This document shows positions 40,931 through 49,383 of a stretch of DNA of 64,000 nt, piece by piece (position 1 is the first letter of the stretch; each line of letters begins with the position of its first letter). The notes below the pieces were generated by a model. That model searched no databases, was not told the DNA's origin, and was given only the letters and a program-made list of their open reading frames with translations. Location: positions 3,348,001-3,412,000 of the forward strand of contig NZ_JALJWH010000001.1 in the NCBI RefSeq assembly GCF_024168825.1, given 5' to 3'. The translations under genes were made by a program, and so were the position numbers. The DNA is from Paenarthrobacter sp. A20. Its GTDB lineage: Bacteria; Actinomycetota; Actinomycetes; Actinomycetales; Micrococcaceae.

Positions 40931-41938
40931 TTACCGGACGGCGATGGGATTGACCGGTGAACCGACAGCCCCGGTGATGGGCAGTGGGGCGGCGGTGAGC
41001 ATGAAGTCGTACTTGCCGTCGGCAGCACATGCTGCGGCCAATGCATCCGGATCCCACATTTCACCCAGGAACAACCCCAGGTTGGGGATGGCGATCTGGT
41101 GAAGCGGCTGGAAAGCGCCCTCGAACTCATTGGGCCGGACCTCGAAGCCCCAGGTGTCCGTGGCGATTCCCGCGATCTCCGAGGCATGCAGCCACGCCGC
41201 CGTAGTGAAGGACAGCCCCGGAGCGGAACCGCCGGCATAGTCGCCCCAGCCTTCACGGCGGACCCGGGCGTATTGCCCGGTCCGGATCACCACGATGTCT
41301 CCGCGGCGAACGGTGGAGCTGGGGCCCTGACGTTCGATGGTGCGCTCCAAGTGCTCCGGGGTGATGGCAAATCCATCCGGCAGCTCCCCGACATCGCGGC
41401 CCAGCTCCGGGCCGAGTGCACGGCCGACGTCGAGCAGCACGCCGCGGGTCACGATCTTGGCCGCGGCGGTCTCGATTCCGGTGACGAGGTCGCCCTCCGA
41501 GGTCACGACGTCCCCAGCGGCACGGCCGTTCCAGGCTTTGCCCCGGTCGAAGATGTGTCCCAGCCCGTCCCATTGCGTGGAGCACTGCAAGGGCATGGCG
41601 ATGACGTCATCAGCCCCGCCGAAACCGTGCGGGAATCCCTGGTTGCCTCGTTCCGCGTCCACGCCGGTGTCCGTCATGGTGTGCACCGGATTGGTCCGGC
41701 GACGCCACCCCTTCTGCGGGCCGTTGGTGTCGAACGGTTGCGACAAGGAGAACGCCTCGCCCGTGGTCACCAAGGAAGCTGCTTCCACACGCTTGGCGTT
41801 GTCAATGTAGTTGAGCGTTCCTAGAACGTCGTCTTCGCCCCAGCGTCCCCAGTTGTTGTATGTTTCAGCAGCCGCAGCAATGCTGGCCAGCGGATCGGAG
41901 CGCTGGATCAGGGAAGCGTTCGCTGCTTCAGTGGTCAC
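40931..41938 (-). CDS. Cyclase-family (kynurenine formamidase-like) hydrolase
   Basis: A 335-residue member of the PF04199 group, metal-dependent hydrolases of cyclic or formylated amides and lactones. The usual HxGTHxDxxxH metal motif appears as CSTQWDGLGHIFD, in which the first two His are Cys/Gln; this variant occurs in a subgroup with 330-350 residues. Other patterns: WGEDDVLGTLNYI near the start, RRGDIVVIRTGQY and a GLSFTTAAWLHASEIAGIATDTW region of which TTAAWLH and TDTWGFE stand out. ATGA overlap with the upstream FAH gene; 95 bases precede the monooxygenase gene. Confidence 0.88.
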   Translation of the reverse strand: MTTEAANASLIQRSDPLASIAAAAETYNNWGRWGEDDVLGTLNYIDNAKRVEAASLVTTGEAFSLSQPFDTNGPQKGWRRRTNPVHTMTDTGVDAERGNQGFPHGFGGADDVIAMPLQCSTQWDGLGHIFDRGKAWNGRAAGDVVTSEGDLVTGIETAAAKIVTRGVLLDVGRALGPELGRDVGELPDGFAITPEHLERTIERQGPSSTVRRGDIVVIRTGQYARVRREGWGDYAGGSAPGLSFTTAAWLHASEIAGIATDTWGFEVRPNEFEGAFQPLHQIAIPNLGLFLGEMWDPDALAAACAADGKYDFMLTAAPLPITGAVGSPVNPIAVR

Positions 41939-42876
41939 TGTTCGTCCTTGCAGTGGATGAGTTGGGTTCCGAGTCCGGTGATGGTGCCTTCCATGACGTC
42001 GCCATCCTGGAGGAGCCTGCCCCAGTGCTGTCCGTTGCCCGCGGGGCTGCCGGTCAGGACCAAGTCACCGGGCTTCAGGGGCATGATCTGCGATGCTTCA
42101 CTGACAAGCTTGGCGACACCGAAAATCATGTCCTGAGTCGATTCGTCCTGCATGGCCTTGCCATTGAGCTTCAGCGTGACCTGGACATCCTGCGGGTCAC
42201 CAAAGAACTTGGTAGGCACCAGCAGGGGACCGGTGGGCAGGAAACCCGGTGCATTCTTGGCGCGGTACCAGTCCGAACCAATGGCGGGCATGTCCTTGCG
42301 GAACACATATTCGCGCGTAGTGATGTCGTTGACCATGGTGTACCCAAAGACATATTCAAGGGCCTCTTCGGGGCTGACACGGAAGGCTTCCTTGCCGATC
42401 ACCGCGGCGAGTTCCAGTTCCCAGTCGTGGGATTTGCTGTAGCCCGGCAGGGTGAGATCGTCCGTGGCGGACGCGATCGCCGTCGGGAGGCCGATGAAGA
42501 AGTACGGCGTTCCCTGCCCAGCACGCTCATCCATCATGGCAGCGGTCTTGGCGCGCACCTCTTCTGCGTCCTGGCCGGCGTCGCGATGTGCCACCGCAAG
42601 GTCAATCACATGCTTGCGGTAGTTGGCGCCGGTCTGCAGGACCTGCGCCGGTTCAACCGGGGCAAGGACCTCGACGCCGGACAGCGGCAGGCCTGCTTCG
42701 GCGCCAACTGTTGCGGCCAGTTGGTCGAGCTCGCCTGCGGTGGTTTCCCAGTGCTGGATCAGGGAGTTGATGTCACTGTCCAGGGGCAGGACGCGGTCAC
42801 CGACCAGCAAACCAGCCCGCGGTTTACCTGAACCTGGTTCCTGGAAGCGGACCAGTGCATAGTGTGCCTGCGTCAT
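41935..42876 (-). CDS. Fumarylacetoacetate hydrolase family protein
   Basis: A 313-residue FAH-fold enzyme. Glu ligands in DWELELAAVIGKEAF and an Asp in YTMVNDITTREYVF, with GSDWYRAKNAPGFLPTGP as substrate lid and DLVLTGSPAGNG at the end. In meta-cleavage pathways such enzymes are 2-hydroxy-dienoate hydratases, oxaloacetate-type decarboxylases or acylpyruvases. It starts one base inside the dioxygenase stop (TAATG) and ends overlapping the cyclase start. Confidence 0.92.
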   Translation of the reverse strand: MTQAHYALVRFQEPGSGKPRAGLLVGDRVLPLDSDINSLIQHWETTAGELDQLAATVGAEAGLPLSGVEVLAPVEPAQVLQTGANYRKHVIDLAVAHRDAGQDAEEVRAKTAAMMDERAGQGTPYFFIGLPTAIASATDDLTLPGYSKSHDWELELAAVIGKEAFRVSPEEALEYVFGYTMVNDITTREYVFRKDMPAIGSDWYRAKNAPGFLPTGPLLVPTKFFGDPQDVQVTLKLNGKAMQDESTQDMIFGVAKLVSEASQIMPLKPGDLVLTGSPAGNGQHWGRLLQDGDVMEGTITGLGTQLIHCKDEQ

Positions 42877-43895
42877 TAGCCCCGGCCCTGCTTTGCGTAG
42901 GGGTTCAGGAGTGCTTCCTTCATTTCAGCGGAAGCGCCTTCCTCTGTGGCAGTGAAACCTTCGGCGGGCGGGAAGGACTCGGTCATGGAGTGCGGCATGG
43001 CGCCGTTCTTGTAGAAGTTGTTGGATCCTTCAGAAGGCTTCCAGGTATTGGCGTCCCAGTCCGGGACGTAATTGCGGTAGCCGCCGGAGTTCAGTTCCAC
43101 GCGCAGGCCGGAGGGGTCACGGAAGTAGAGGAAGTTCTGCTCGCCCACGCCGTGGATGGACGGGCCGTATTCCATGGGGGTGCCGTTTTCCATCATCACG
43201 TCGGCGGTGCGGAGCAGGTCCTCGGTGGCGTCCACCCAGAAGGCGATGTGGTTGACGCGGCCGGCGCGGTTGGAGGTGTCCAGGACGACGCCGAGGTCGT
43301 GGGACTTCTCGTTGGTGGTGAGCACGGAGAAGACGGTGATGGGTGCTTCATCCAGGTCCACGAAGGCCATGACGCGGAAGCCCAGGGCTTCGTTGTACCA
43401 CTTGGCAAAGCCCCGGACGTCGGAGGAAGCGACCGTGACGTGGTCCAGGAACCGGGGTGCGGCGGCGTGGCTGCTGCGGCGCTCGGGACGGTCCGGGTAG
43501 GTGGATTCGAAGCCGGGCTCGGCGACGAACTTCTCCACGTCATAGAACAGGCGCATGTGGTGGCCGTAAGGGCCGGTGAATTCGTAGGCCTTGCCGAAGC
43601 CGTGGCCACCGGCAGTCCAGCTGCCCTGCACGCCGGTTGCTTCAACACGGGCTGCTGCGGCTTCCAGCGCGGACTGGGAGTTTGTGCGCCACGCCATCCG
43701 ACCCAAGGATGCTTCGGGGCCTTCGGTGATGACCAGGCTGTAACGGTAGTAATCGCCCCAGCACCGCAAGTAGACGTTGCCATCCACGCGGTCGATGATG
43801 CGCATGCCGAACTTTTCCTCGTAGAACCGTGCCGAGGCTTCGACGTCCGGAGTGGTGATTTCGAGGTGGGCAAGATGGGAGAGGGGAGTTTCCAC
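42876..43895 (-). CDS. Extradiol ring-cleavage dioxygenase (type I, VOC fold)
   Basis: Opens a catechol ring next to the two hydroxyls using Fe(II) (or Mn). 339 residues, two VOC modules; the C-terminal one holds the triad His152 (LDHVTVASS), His216 (VNHIAFWV) and Glu267 (LRVELNSGGY). The N-terminal module is the usual inactive half. GPYGHHMRLFYDVE marks the catechol 2,3-dioxygenase group. A 45-residue tail follows the fold. First gene of a six-gene minus-strand operon; the promoter lies in 43896-44199. Confidence 0.95.
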   Translation of the reverse strand: METPLSHLAHLEITTPDVEASARFYEEKFGMRIIDRVDGNVYLRCWGDYYRYSLVITEGPEASLGRMAWRTNSQSALEAAAARVEATGVQGSWTAGGHGFGKAYEFTGPYGHHMRLFYDVEKFVAEPGFESTYPDRPERRSSHAAAPRFLDHVTVASSDVRGFAKWYNEALGFRVMAFVDLDEAPITVFSVLTTNEKSHDLGVVLDTSNRAGRVNHIAFWVDATEDLLRTADVMMENGTPMEYGPSIHGVGEQNFLYFRDPSGLRVELNSGGYRNYVPDWDANTWKPSEGSNNFYKNGAMPHSMTESFPPAEGFTATEEGASAEMKEALLNPYAKQGRG

Positions 43896-44199
43896 GATGA
43901 ATTCCTTCTAAATACTGATGGCTCGGACAGTGACCTGCAGGTCCTGTAACAACCATGAGCCACGTCACGTATTCGGAGAAGGGCAACTATCTGATAGCAA
44001 CTATCCGCCGCACAAATACTAATGGTGCCTTCCGTGGCACCCTCAGCCCCACCCAGGGAAACCACCCATCAACCGAACAAATAGCAGCTATACGGAAACC
44101 GCTATTCTCCGCCTGCAGACCCCTTGCCACAGTGAGTGCAGTCCCTCCCGGCACCTCTGCCACTTTTGGGGGATCATCTTCAAAGGCGAAGGAACACCA
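43896..44199. promoter_or_regulatory. Divergent dioxygenase-operon / MFS promoter region with repeats
   Basis: Three signals. A 9-base direct repeat GCAACTATC at 43983-43991 and 43997-44005, with CTATCTGATAG (43987-43997) between as an inverted repeat: the CTATC/GATAG half-sites recur in the dyad after the LysR gene, so this is a candidate LysR binding region. GACCTGCAGGTC (43932-43943) is a perfect 12-base palindrome; with its flank it reads ACAGGACCTGCAGGTC on the minus strand, sharing ACAGGACCTG with 35983-35992. AAAGGCGAAGGAAC precedes the MFS start. Confidence 0.5.
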
Positions 44200-45408
44200 A
44201 TGAGCACCACGGATCCAACTGCGACCGAGACCCGCCCACCAGCTGACAACCGAACGGCCGGAAAGACACAGGCCGCACTGCTGGTCGCCGGCAGCTGCAT
44301 GCCCGTACTCGGCGCAGTCCTGCTGGCACCTGTCCTCCCCACCCTGAACCAGGTCTTTGCCGATACCCCCGGCGTCGCCATCCTCGTACCCCTGGTCCTC
44401 ACCCTTCCGGCCTTGTTCGTAGCGCTGTTCTCGCCACTGGCCGGCTACGTCGCTGATCGCGTCGGGCGCAAGCAGCTGCTCATCTTTGCGATGCTTGCGT
44501 ACGCCCTTTTTGGGACAGCACCGTTGTGGCTGGATTCCCTCGGTGCCATCGCTGTGTCGAGAGTCGGCGTAGGAATTGCCGAGGCGGCCATCATGACTTG
44601 CTGCACCACCTTGATCACCGACTATTACTCGGGGCAGCAGCGGAACAAGTACCTCGGTCTCCAGACCATGGTCAGCGCGCTGGCGGCCACTGCGTTTTTT
44701 GCCCTTGGCGGCGCCCTGGGCAGCATCAGCTGGCGGACTCCGTTCTGGCTCTATGCGGTTAGCGCCGTGCTGGTGATCCCCATGGTCCTCAAGCTGTGGG
44801 AACCTGCAGAAATCGAGCCCACAACCACGACGAAACAGCCTGTGCCGTGGCGGCAGATTGGCACCCCGGCCGCTGTGACGCTGTTCGGTGGCATCGTGTT
44901 CTACGCGTTGATCGTCCACTTGCCGTATGTGATCACAGGTTTGGGCGTGACGGATACCGGGCTCATTGGCGGTGCCGCTGCGATCGCCTCGTTGGCCACT
45001 GCAGCGGGCGCTATCTCCTTCCGGTACCTTGCCAAGCTGGGCACTCGGAAACTGCTGATCGGCGCTTTTGGCCTTGCTGCCGTCGGGCTTTGCCTGGTCT
45101 CGTTGGCCGGGAACGTGCCCCTGGCGATCGCGGGCGCCGTCATCGCCAGCGCTGGCACGGGGGTGCTGTTGCCGACGCTGCTGACCTGGGCAGTCAACGG
45201 CCTGGACTATGCCCAGCGGGGACGCGGGACCGGCATCTGGACCGGCAGCCTGTTCATCGGCCAATTCCTCACGCCGATCGTCCTCGGAGCTGCGGCTGCC
45301 GCATTGGGAAACCTCAGCCTGGCAATCGGGGCGTTGGGCATGGCGTGCGTCCTTGCCTTGGTAGTTACCCTGGTCCGCGGGCCACGGTTGGTCACGATCA
45401 GCCACTAA
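44200..45408 (+). CDS. MFS transporter, aromatic-acid type context
   Basis: A 402-residue twelve-helix major facilitator. LLVAGSCMPVLGAVLLAPVL is helix 1; the A-motif between helices 2 and 3 reads GYVADRVGRKQLLI; helices 4-5 include GVGIAEAAIMTCCTTLI; a cytoplasmic loop near residue 205 (EIEPTTTTKQPVPW) splits the halves. It diverges from the dioxygenase operon and is followed by LysR in 22 bases, so it probably imports the aromatic substrate, though export is possible. Confidence 0.92.
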   Translation: MSTTDPTATETRPPADNRTAGKTQAALLVAGSCMPVLGAVLLAPVLPTLNQVFADTPGVAILVPLVLTLPALFVALFSPLAGYVADRVGRKQLLIFAMLAYALFGTAPLWLDSLGAIAVSRVGVGIAEAAIMTCCTTLITDYYSGQQRNKYLGLQTMVSALAATAFFALGGALGSISWRTPFWLYAVSAVLVIPMVLKLWEPAEIEPTTTTKQPVPWRQIGTPAAVTLFGGIVFYALIVHLPYVITGLGVTDTGLIGGAAAIASLATAAGAISFRYLAKLGTRKLLIGAFGLAAVGLCLVSLAGNVPLAIAGAVIASAGTGVLLPTLLTWAVNGLDYAQRGRGTGIWTGSLFIGQFLTPIVLGAAAAALGNLSLAIGALGMACVLALVVTLVRGPRLVTISH

Positions 45409-45430
45409 AATCCCGCTGGCTGGATAACCT

Positions 45431-46393
45431 ATGGGAATGAAGAACCTGGACCTGAACCTGTTGCCCCAACTGCAGGTTCTGTTGGAACTGCGGAATGTGT
45501 CCCGGGCAGCGGAACGGCTCCAGCTCAGCCAGCCGGCTACCAGTGCGGCGATGGCCAGGCTCAGAAGGCATTTCGACGACGAACTGCTGGTTCGGAATGG
45601 CCGCACCTACGATCTCACTCCCTTCGCACAATCATTGGTCCCGCTGGTCGATGAAGCCATGCTTCACGTCCAGCGGGCCACACGCATTCGGTCAGGCTTC
45701 GATGCCGCTACGAGCGAAAGGGAGTTCGTCATTGCGGCGTCCGACTATGCGGCCGCGCTCATCGTGGGGCCCCTGCGCGGAATCCTGCAACAGGAGGCAC
45801 CGCACGTGGTGGTGGACTTCGTACCCACCTCGGGCCTGCGGGGCGATCTCGCTGAGTACTCACGCATGGACCTGCTGGTGGGCCCCACCGGGTACCGCAT
45901 GAAGGGTGATTCCAAGCAGCTGTTCCGTGACAGCTTCGTGGCTGTGGCCGACGCGGGAAATCCACTCCTGACCTTGCCCGCGCTGACGTTGGAGGACCTT
46001 GTTGAAGTTCCCCACGCCGTCGGGTATTTCGGTGAGGGCATCAGCACGCCGGCGGACAAATTGTTCGAGTCCCGGGGTGTCCGACGCCGGGTGGCGGCCG
46101 TGGTGGCGGGCTTCCTGTCACTGCCGTTGTTGGTTGAAGGCACGGATCTGGTGGCCTTGGTACCGCGCATGCTGGCCTCCAGGGCGCAGCGCGGGGCATC
46201 CATTGAGGTTCTCGAGTTCGCCGAGGAGTTGGAGGCCGCCCTGGTGGAGGCGATGTATTGGCATCCCTCGCAGACGGAGGACCCTGCAAACGTCTGGCTC
46301 CGCTCTGTGGTGCAGCGCGCTTGTTCCCAGCTTCATGAAATCTTTCCGGTGAAGGCACATCCGATCACGGTCACGGCAGTTTCCAGTAACTGA
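45431..46393 (+). CDS. LysR-family transcriptional regulator
   Basis: A 320-residue LTTR. HTH: LPQLQVLLELRNVSRAAERL, LSQPATSAAMARLRRHFDD, ELLVRNGRTYDLTPFAQ. The effector domain begins about residue 95. NodD/NahR-like features (LTPFAQ, early HTH with LDLNLL). It lies downstream of the MFS gene and upstream of two SDR genes, with dyads bearing CTATCC/GGATAG on both sides of the locus; it probably activates the dioxygenase operon and flanking genes when the aromatic inducer is present. Start may be the ATG at 45437 instead. Confidence 0.92.
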   Translation: MGMKNLDLNLLPQLQVLLELRNVSRAAERLQLSQPATSAAMARLRRHFDDELLVRNGRTYDLTPFAQSLVPLVDEAMLHVQRATRIRSGFDAATSEREFVIAASDYAAALIVGPLRGILQQEAPHVVVDFVPTSGLRGDLAEYSRMDLLVGPTGYRMKGDSKQLFRDSFVAVADAGNPLLTLPALTLEDLVEVPHAVGYFGEGISTPADKLFESRGVRRRVAAVVAGFLSLPLLVEGTDLVALVPRMLASRAQRGASIEVLEFAEELEAALVEAMYWHPSQTEDPANVWLRSVVQRACSQLHEIFPVKAHPITVTAVSSN

Positions 46394-46401
46394 CGCGAGG
46401 G

Positions 46402-46420
46402 CTATCCACGTCATGGATAG
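46402..46420. promoter_or_regulatory. Candidate LysR-type binding site
   Basis: CTATCC-ACGTCAT-GGATAG is a perfect six-base dyad with seven-base spacer and contains T-N11-A (T46405 to A46417), the LTTR hallmark. It lies between the LysR stop and the first SDR start. Half-site CTATC also occurs twice in the dioxygenase/MFS interval. Confidence 0.6.
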
Positions 46421-46475
46421 TTCGTATCCGAAACGGGCCATTCTTCAATAGTTCCCCTGACCGGAGGATGGAGGC

Positions 46476-47273
46476 ATGACACCCGACACCACCGCACCGC
46501 CGCTCCGACTCGCAGGGAAGATAACGGTGATCACCGGTATCGCGTCAGGACAAGGCCGGGCGGCAGCCCTGTTGTTCGCCCGTGAGGGAGCAATCGTGGT
46601 GGGGTGCGATCTCGATCTCGAAGGGGCAGAGGCAACGGTGGAAGCCATCCGCGCCATGGGCGGTCAGGCGGATGCGGCTCGCGGTGTTGACCTGACCAGC
46701 GGGGCTTCCGTGCTCGAATGGGCGAATTTCGTGCTCCAATACCATGGCCGCGTAGATGTGCTGTACGCCAATGCTGCTGCCACTCGCTTCGCGGCGTTGG
46801 AGGACATCAGCTACGAGGACTGGACATGGAATTTCCGGCACGAGGTGGACGTCGTCTTCCTTCCCGTGCGGCACTTTTGGCCGCTGCTCAGCAAAGCCGG
46901 CCAATCCGCCGTCGTACTTGTCGGCTCGACGGCAGGAGTGACCGGCTCGGTCACCAACGGCCGGCTGGCACACACAGCAACCAAGGGTTCCGTGGTGGCT
47001 ATGACCAAGCAACTTGCCGCAGAAGGGGCACCCCGGGGGATCCGCGTGAACTGCGTCAGCCCGGGCATGATCCGTACGCCAGCCACCGAAGCGGACCTCT
47101 TGGCCGAAGACCATCCCATGCGGAGCATTGCCGCCCACATTCCTCTCGGCCGGGTTGGTGAAGCGGAGGAGGTAGCAAAGTGCGCGCTGTTCCTCGCTTC
47201 CGATGACGCTTCCTACGTCACCGGCACCAACCTCATGGTCGACGGCGGCTGGTCGGCTGTTCTGCCCGGCTGA
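46476..47273 (+). CDS. SDR-family oxidoreductase with altered catalytic Tyr
   Basis: A 265-residue SDR. Cofactor loop VITGIASGQGRAAA and CDLDLEGA (Asp favours NAD). Catalytic Ser in LVGSTAGV, but the YxxxK position reads HTATKGSV, with His in place of Tyr. The rest is conventional (RVNCVSPGMIRTP, YVTGTNLMVDGGW). Either the active-site acid is replaced or the protein has a non-standard role; some SDR subgroups do show such substitution. GACCGGAGGATGGAGGC precedes the ATG. First of two SDRs after LysR. Confidence 0.88.
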   Translation: MTPDTTAPPLRLAGKITVITGIASGQGRAAALLFAREGAIVVGCDLDLEGAEATVEAIRAMGGQADAARGVDLTSGASVLEWANFVLQYHGRVDVLYANAAATRFAALEDISYEDWTWNFRHEVDVVFLPVRHFWPLLSKAGQSAVVLVGSTAGVTGSVTNGRLAHTATKGSVVAMTKQLAAEGAPRGIRVNCVSPGMIRTPATEADLLAEDHPMRSIAAHIPLGRVGEAEEVAKCALFLASDDASYVTGTNLMVDGGWSAVLPG

Positions 47274-47303
47274 CACTTTCAAGCAACGAAGGACCAATCT
47301 GCA

Positions 47304-48074
47304 GTGATTGATATGACCGACCGGACCGTCGTGGTCACGGGTGCCAATGGCGGCCAGGGCCTGGCCGAAGCCCTGATGCTGGTCACGGCCGGGGCCACAG
47401 TCATCGCAACGGACCTGACCCCGGAACCGTCCACTGCCCTGGAGGCAGTGGTCACGAAGCACCTTGAGCGGATTGCCTATCGACCACTTGACGTCACGCT
47501 GCCCGACGCGTGGACGGCTCTGTCCCGTTTCGTCCGGGATGGATGCGGCGGCCTGGACGGCTTGGTCAACAACGCCGGGATCACCCGCCGCAGCCGCCTG
47601 CTTGAGGCAACCCCTGCCGACCTCGCTGCGGTCTCGGACGTGAACGTGACCGGTGCCCTTTTGGGGATGCAGGCCTGCGTCCCGCTGATGGCGCCGGGGG
47701 CTTCGATCGTCAATGTCGGCTCGGTGGCAGCCCTCACCGGCCACTACCCGGTGGCCTACACTGCCAGCAAGTGGGCGCTGCGAGGTCTCACCATCGCTGC
47801 CGCCACGGAGCTTGGAGCCCGGGGGATCAGGGTGAACTCCGTTCATCCGGGATTCATCGAGACACCCATGACCGCAGGTGCCAATCCCGCGTTCAGGAAA
47901 GCGACCATAGCCGAGACCCCACTCGGCCGCACGGGTACGCCCGAGGAAGTAGCCGCCGTCGTGCTTTTCCTCCTCAGTCCCATGGCCGCTTTCGTCACCG
48001 GCGTGGACCTTCCAGTAGACGGTGGGCAAAGCAGCCATGGAGGCGCCAAATCCGTGTCGGACGCCTTGCGCTGA
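47304..48074 (+). CDS. SDR-family oxidoreductase
   Basis: A 256-residue classical SDR with TGANGGQG at the cofactor site, NNAGITRRS, catalytic Ser in VNVGSVAAL and Tyr/Lys in YTASKWAL, and the C-terminal FVTGVDLPVDGGQS. GTG start with GAAGGA eleven bases upstream; an in-frame ATG follows at 47313. It is 30 bases after the first SDR and surely in the same transcript. Together they may oxidise an alcohol side chain of the aromatic substrate or reduce an intermediate. Confidence 0.91.
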   Translation: MIDMTDRTVVVTGANGGQGLAEALMLVTAGATVIATDLTPEPSTALEAVVTKHLERIAYRPLDVTLPDAWTALSRFVRDGCGGLDGLVNNAGITRRSRLLEATPADLAAVSDVNVTGALLGMQACVPLMAPGASIVNVGSVAALTGHYPVAYTASKWALRGLTIAAATELGARGIRVNSVHPGFIETPMTAGANPAFRKATIAETPLGRTGTPEEVAAVVLFLLSPMAAFVTGVDLPVDGGQSSHGGAKSVSDALR

Positions 48075-48092
48075 CCTGCGCGGTGCGGGGTG

Positions 48093-48154
48093 TTGACACA
48101 CATGAAGTAACGCGGGTAACCTGAGTCACATGTCCGGCAGGTAACGCGCGTTAC
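48093..48154 (+). promoter_or_regulatory. LacI-type promoter-operator of the levan operon
   Basis: TTGACA (48093-48098) and TAACCT (48117-48122), 18 bases apart, make a promoter. A related repeat GTAACGCGGGTAAC (48107-48120) overlaps the -10 box, and GTAACGCGCGTTAC (48141-48154), a perfect 14-base palindrome with the CG centre typical of LacI-family sites, lies just downstream. Repressor bound to both would block initiation. The hairpin CCAGACT-ACGAG-AGTCTGG (48181-48199) follows in the leader. Confidence 0.7.
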
Positions 48155-48234
48155 TGAACCAGGGTTCCCCGCCGAACACACCAGACTACGAGAGTCTGGT
48201 GAAGACTCAGATCGAAGAAATCCCGGAGCATTCG

Positions 48235-49305
48235 ATGGCGAAAAGCACCACCCCAGGCGAGACCGTACCCGTACGGCAGCGGGGCGTCACCATGAAGGAC
48301 GTCGCCAAGCACGCCGGTGTCTCCCGCACTGCAGTCTCGTTTGTGTTGAGTAACCGCGAGAACGCAAGCATTTCAGAGGAAACCCGCACCCGGATCAACG
48401 ACGCCGTGCAGGAATTGGGTTACCGCCCCAATGCCGGCGCTCGCGCGCTCGCGTCCCGACGCAGTGATTGGTACGGAATTGTCACTGAGATCGTCACTGC
48501 ACCCTTCGCCGTCGACATCATCAAAGGAGCCCAGGACCAAGCCTGGCTTGACCGCCGGTTCCTGCTCATCGCGCCCTCCGACCAGGCCGATGCCGTAGGA
48601 CCCAACCAGGGGCTGGAAGATGCTGCAACCGAAAAGCTGCTGGAACAACGAGTGGAAGGACTCCTGTACGCAGCCACCTTTCACCGGGGCGTCCACGTTC
48701 CGGTCAGTGCCAATGAAGTACCCACCGTCCTGATCAACTGCTTCGACGCAGACGGAAAGTTGCCCTCGATCGTCCCTGACGAGCGCGGTGGTGGTCGCGT
48801 GGCGGTGGAACATTTGCTCCAAGCCGGCCACACCCGGATTGGCGTCATCAACCTTGACCCAGATATTCCTGCTGCAGTGGGGCGACTGGAAGGTGCCCGC
48901 GAAGCACTCGCCGACGCCGGACTGGAGCTGGATCCGGAACTGGTGGTGTCCGGATATGCAACGGCCGACGGGGGCTACGACGCCGCGTGCCGGATCCTGG
49001 ATCGCTACCCGGAAAGCGACAGGCCGACTGCGCTGTTCTGCCTCAACGACCGTATGGCGATGGGCGCCTATGACGCCATCAAAGAACGGGGACTGACCAT
49101 CCCCGGGGACATCGCCGTGATCGGCTTCGACAACCAGGAACTCATTGCGGCCTACCTCCGGCCGAAATTGACTACCGTTGCGTTGCCTTTCGAAAAAATG
49201 GGCGCCCTGGGTGTCCAGACACTCGCCGCTCTTACAGCAGGACAGCCGATCCTTGCCGACCAGCAATTGGTCGGCTGTCCGCTGCTAGAACGCTCTTCGG
49301 TCTGA
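48235..49305 (+). CDS. LacI-family transcriptional repressor
   Basis: A 356-residue repressor. HTH: TMKDVAKHAGVSRTAVSFVLSN, shown here as KDVAKHAGVSRTAVSFVL, then the hinge ELGYRPNAGARALASRRS; the periplasmic-binding-protein-like core follows (VPTVLINCF, ALFCLNDRMAMGAYDAI, IAVIGFDNQEL). CCGGAG lies six bases before the ATG at 48235; a longer frame begins with a GTG at 48199 inside the hairpin. It heads the fructan operon, so the inducer is probably fructose, a fructoside or a phosphate of one. Confidence 0.93.
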   Translation: MAKSTTPGETVPVRQRGVTMKDVAKHAGVSRTAVSFVLSNRENASISEETRTRINDAVQELGYRPNAGARALASRRSDWYGIVTEIVTAPFAVDIIKGAQDQAWLDRRFLLIAPSDQADAVGPNQGLEDAATEKLLEQRVEGLLYAATFHRGVHVPVSANEVPTVLINCFDADGKLPSIVPDERGGGRVAVEHLLQAGHTRIGVINLDPDIPAAVGRLEGAREALADAGLELDPELVVSGYATADGGYDAACRILDRYPESDRPTALFCLNDRMAMGAYDAIKERGLTIPGDIAVIGFDNQELIAAYLRPKLTTVALPFEKMGALGVQTLAALTAGQPILADQQLVGCPLLERSSV

Positions 49306-49383
49306 CCGCGAAATCAACGTCGAAGAGCAAACCCTTACCCACCCCTTCACCTAGCGGATGAAGATAGGAAAGAGATAACCATC

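Noticed and set aside
43987..45606. 539-codon open frame antisense to MFS and LysR
   Set aside because: Extremely rich in Arg/Gly/Gln/Asp and spans two genes on the other strand; typical high-GC shadow frame.
46545..48101. 518-codon open frame antisense to the SDR pair
   Set aside because: Same reasoning; both SDR genes on the plus strand have complete family motifs.
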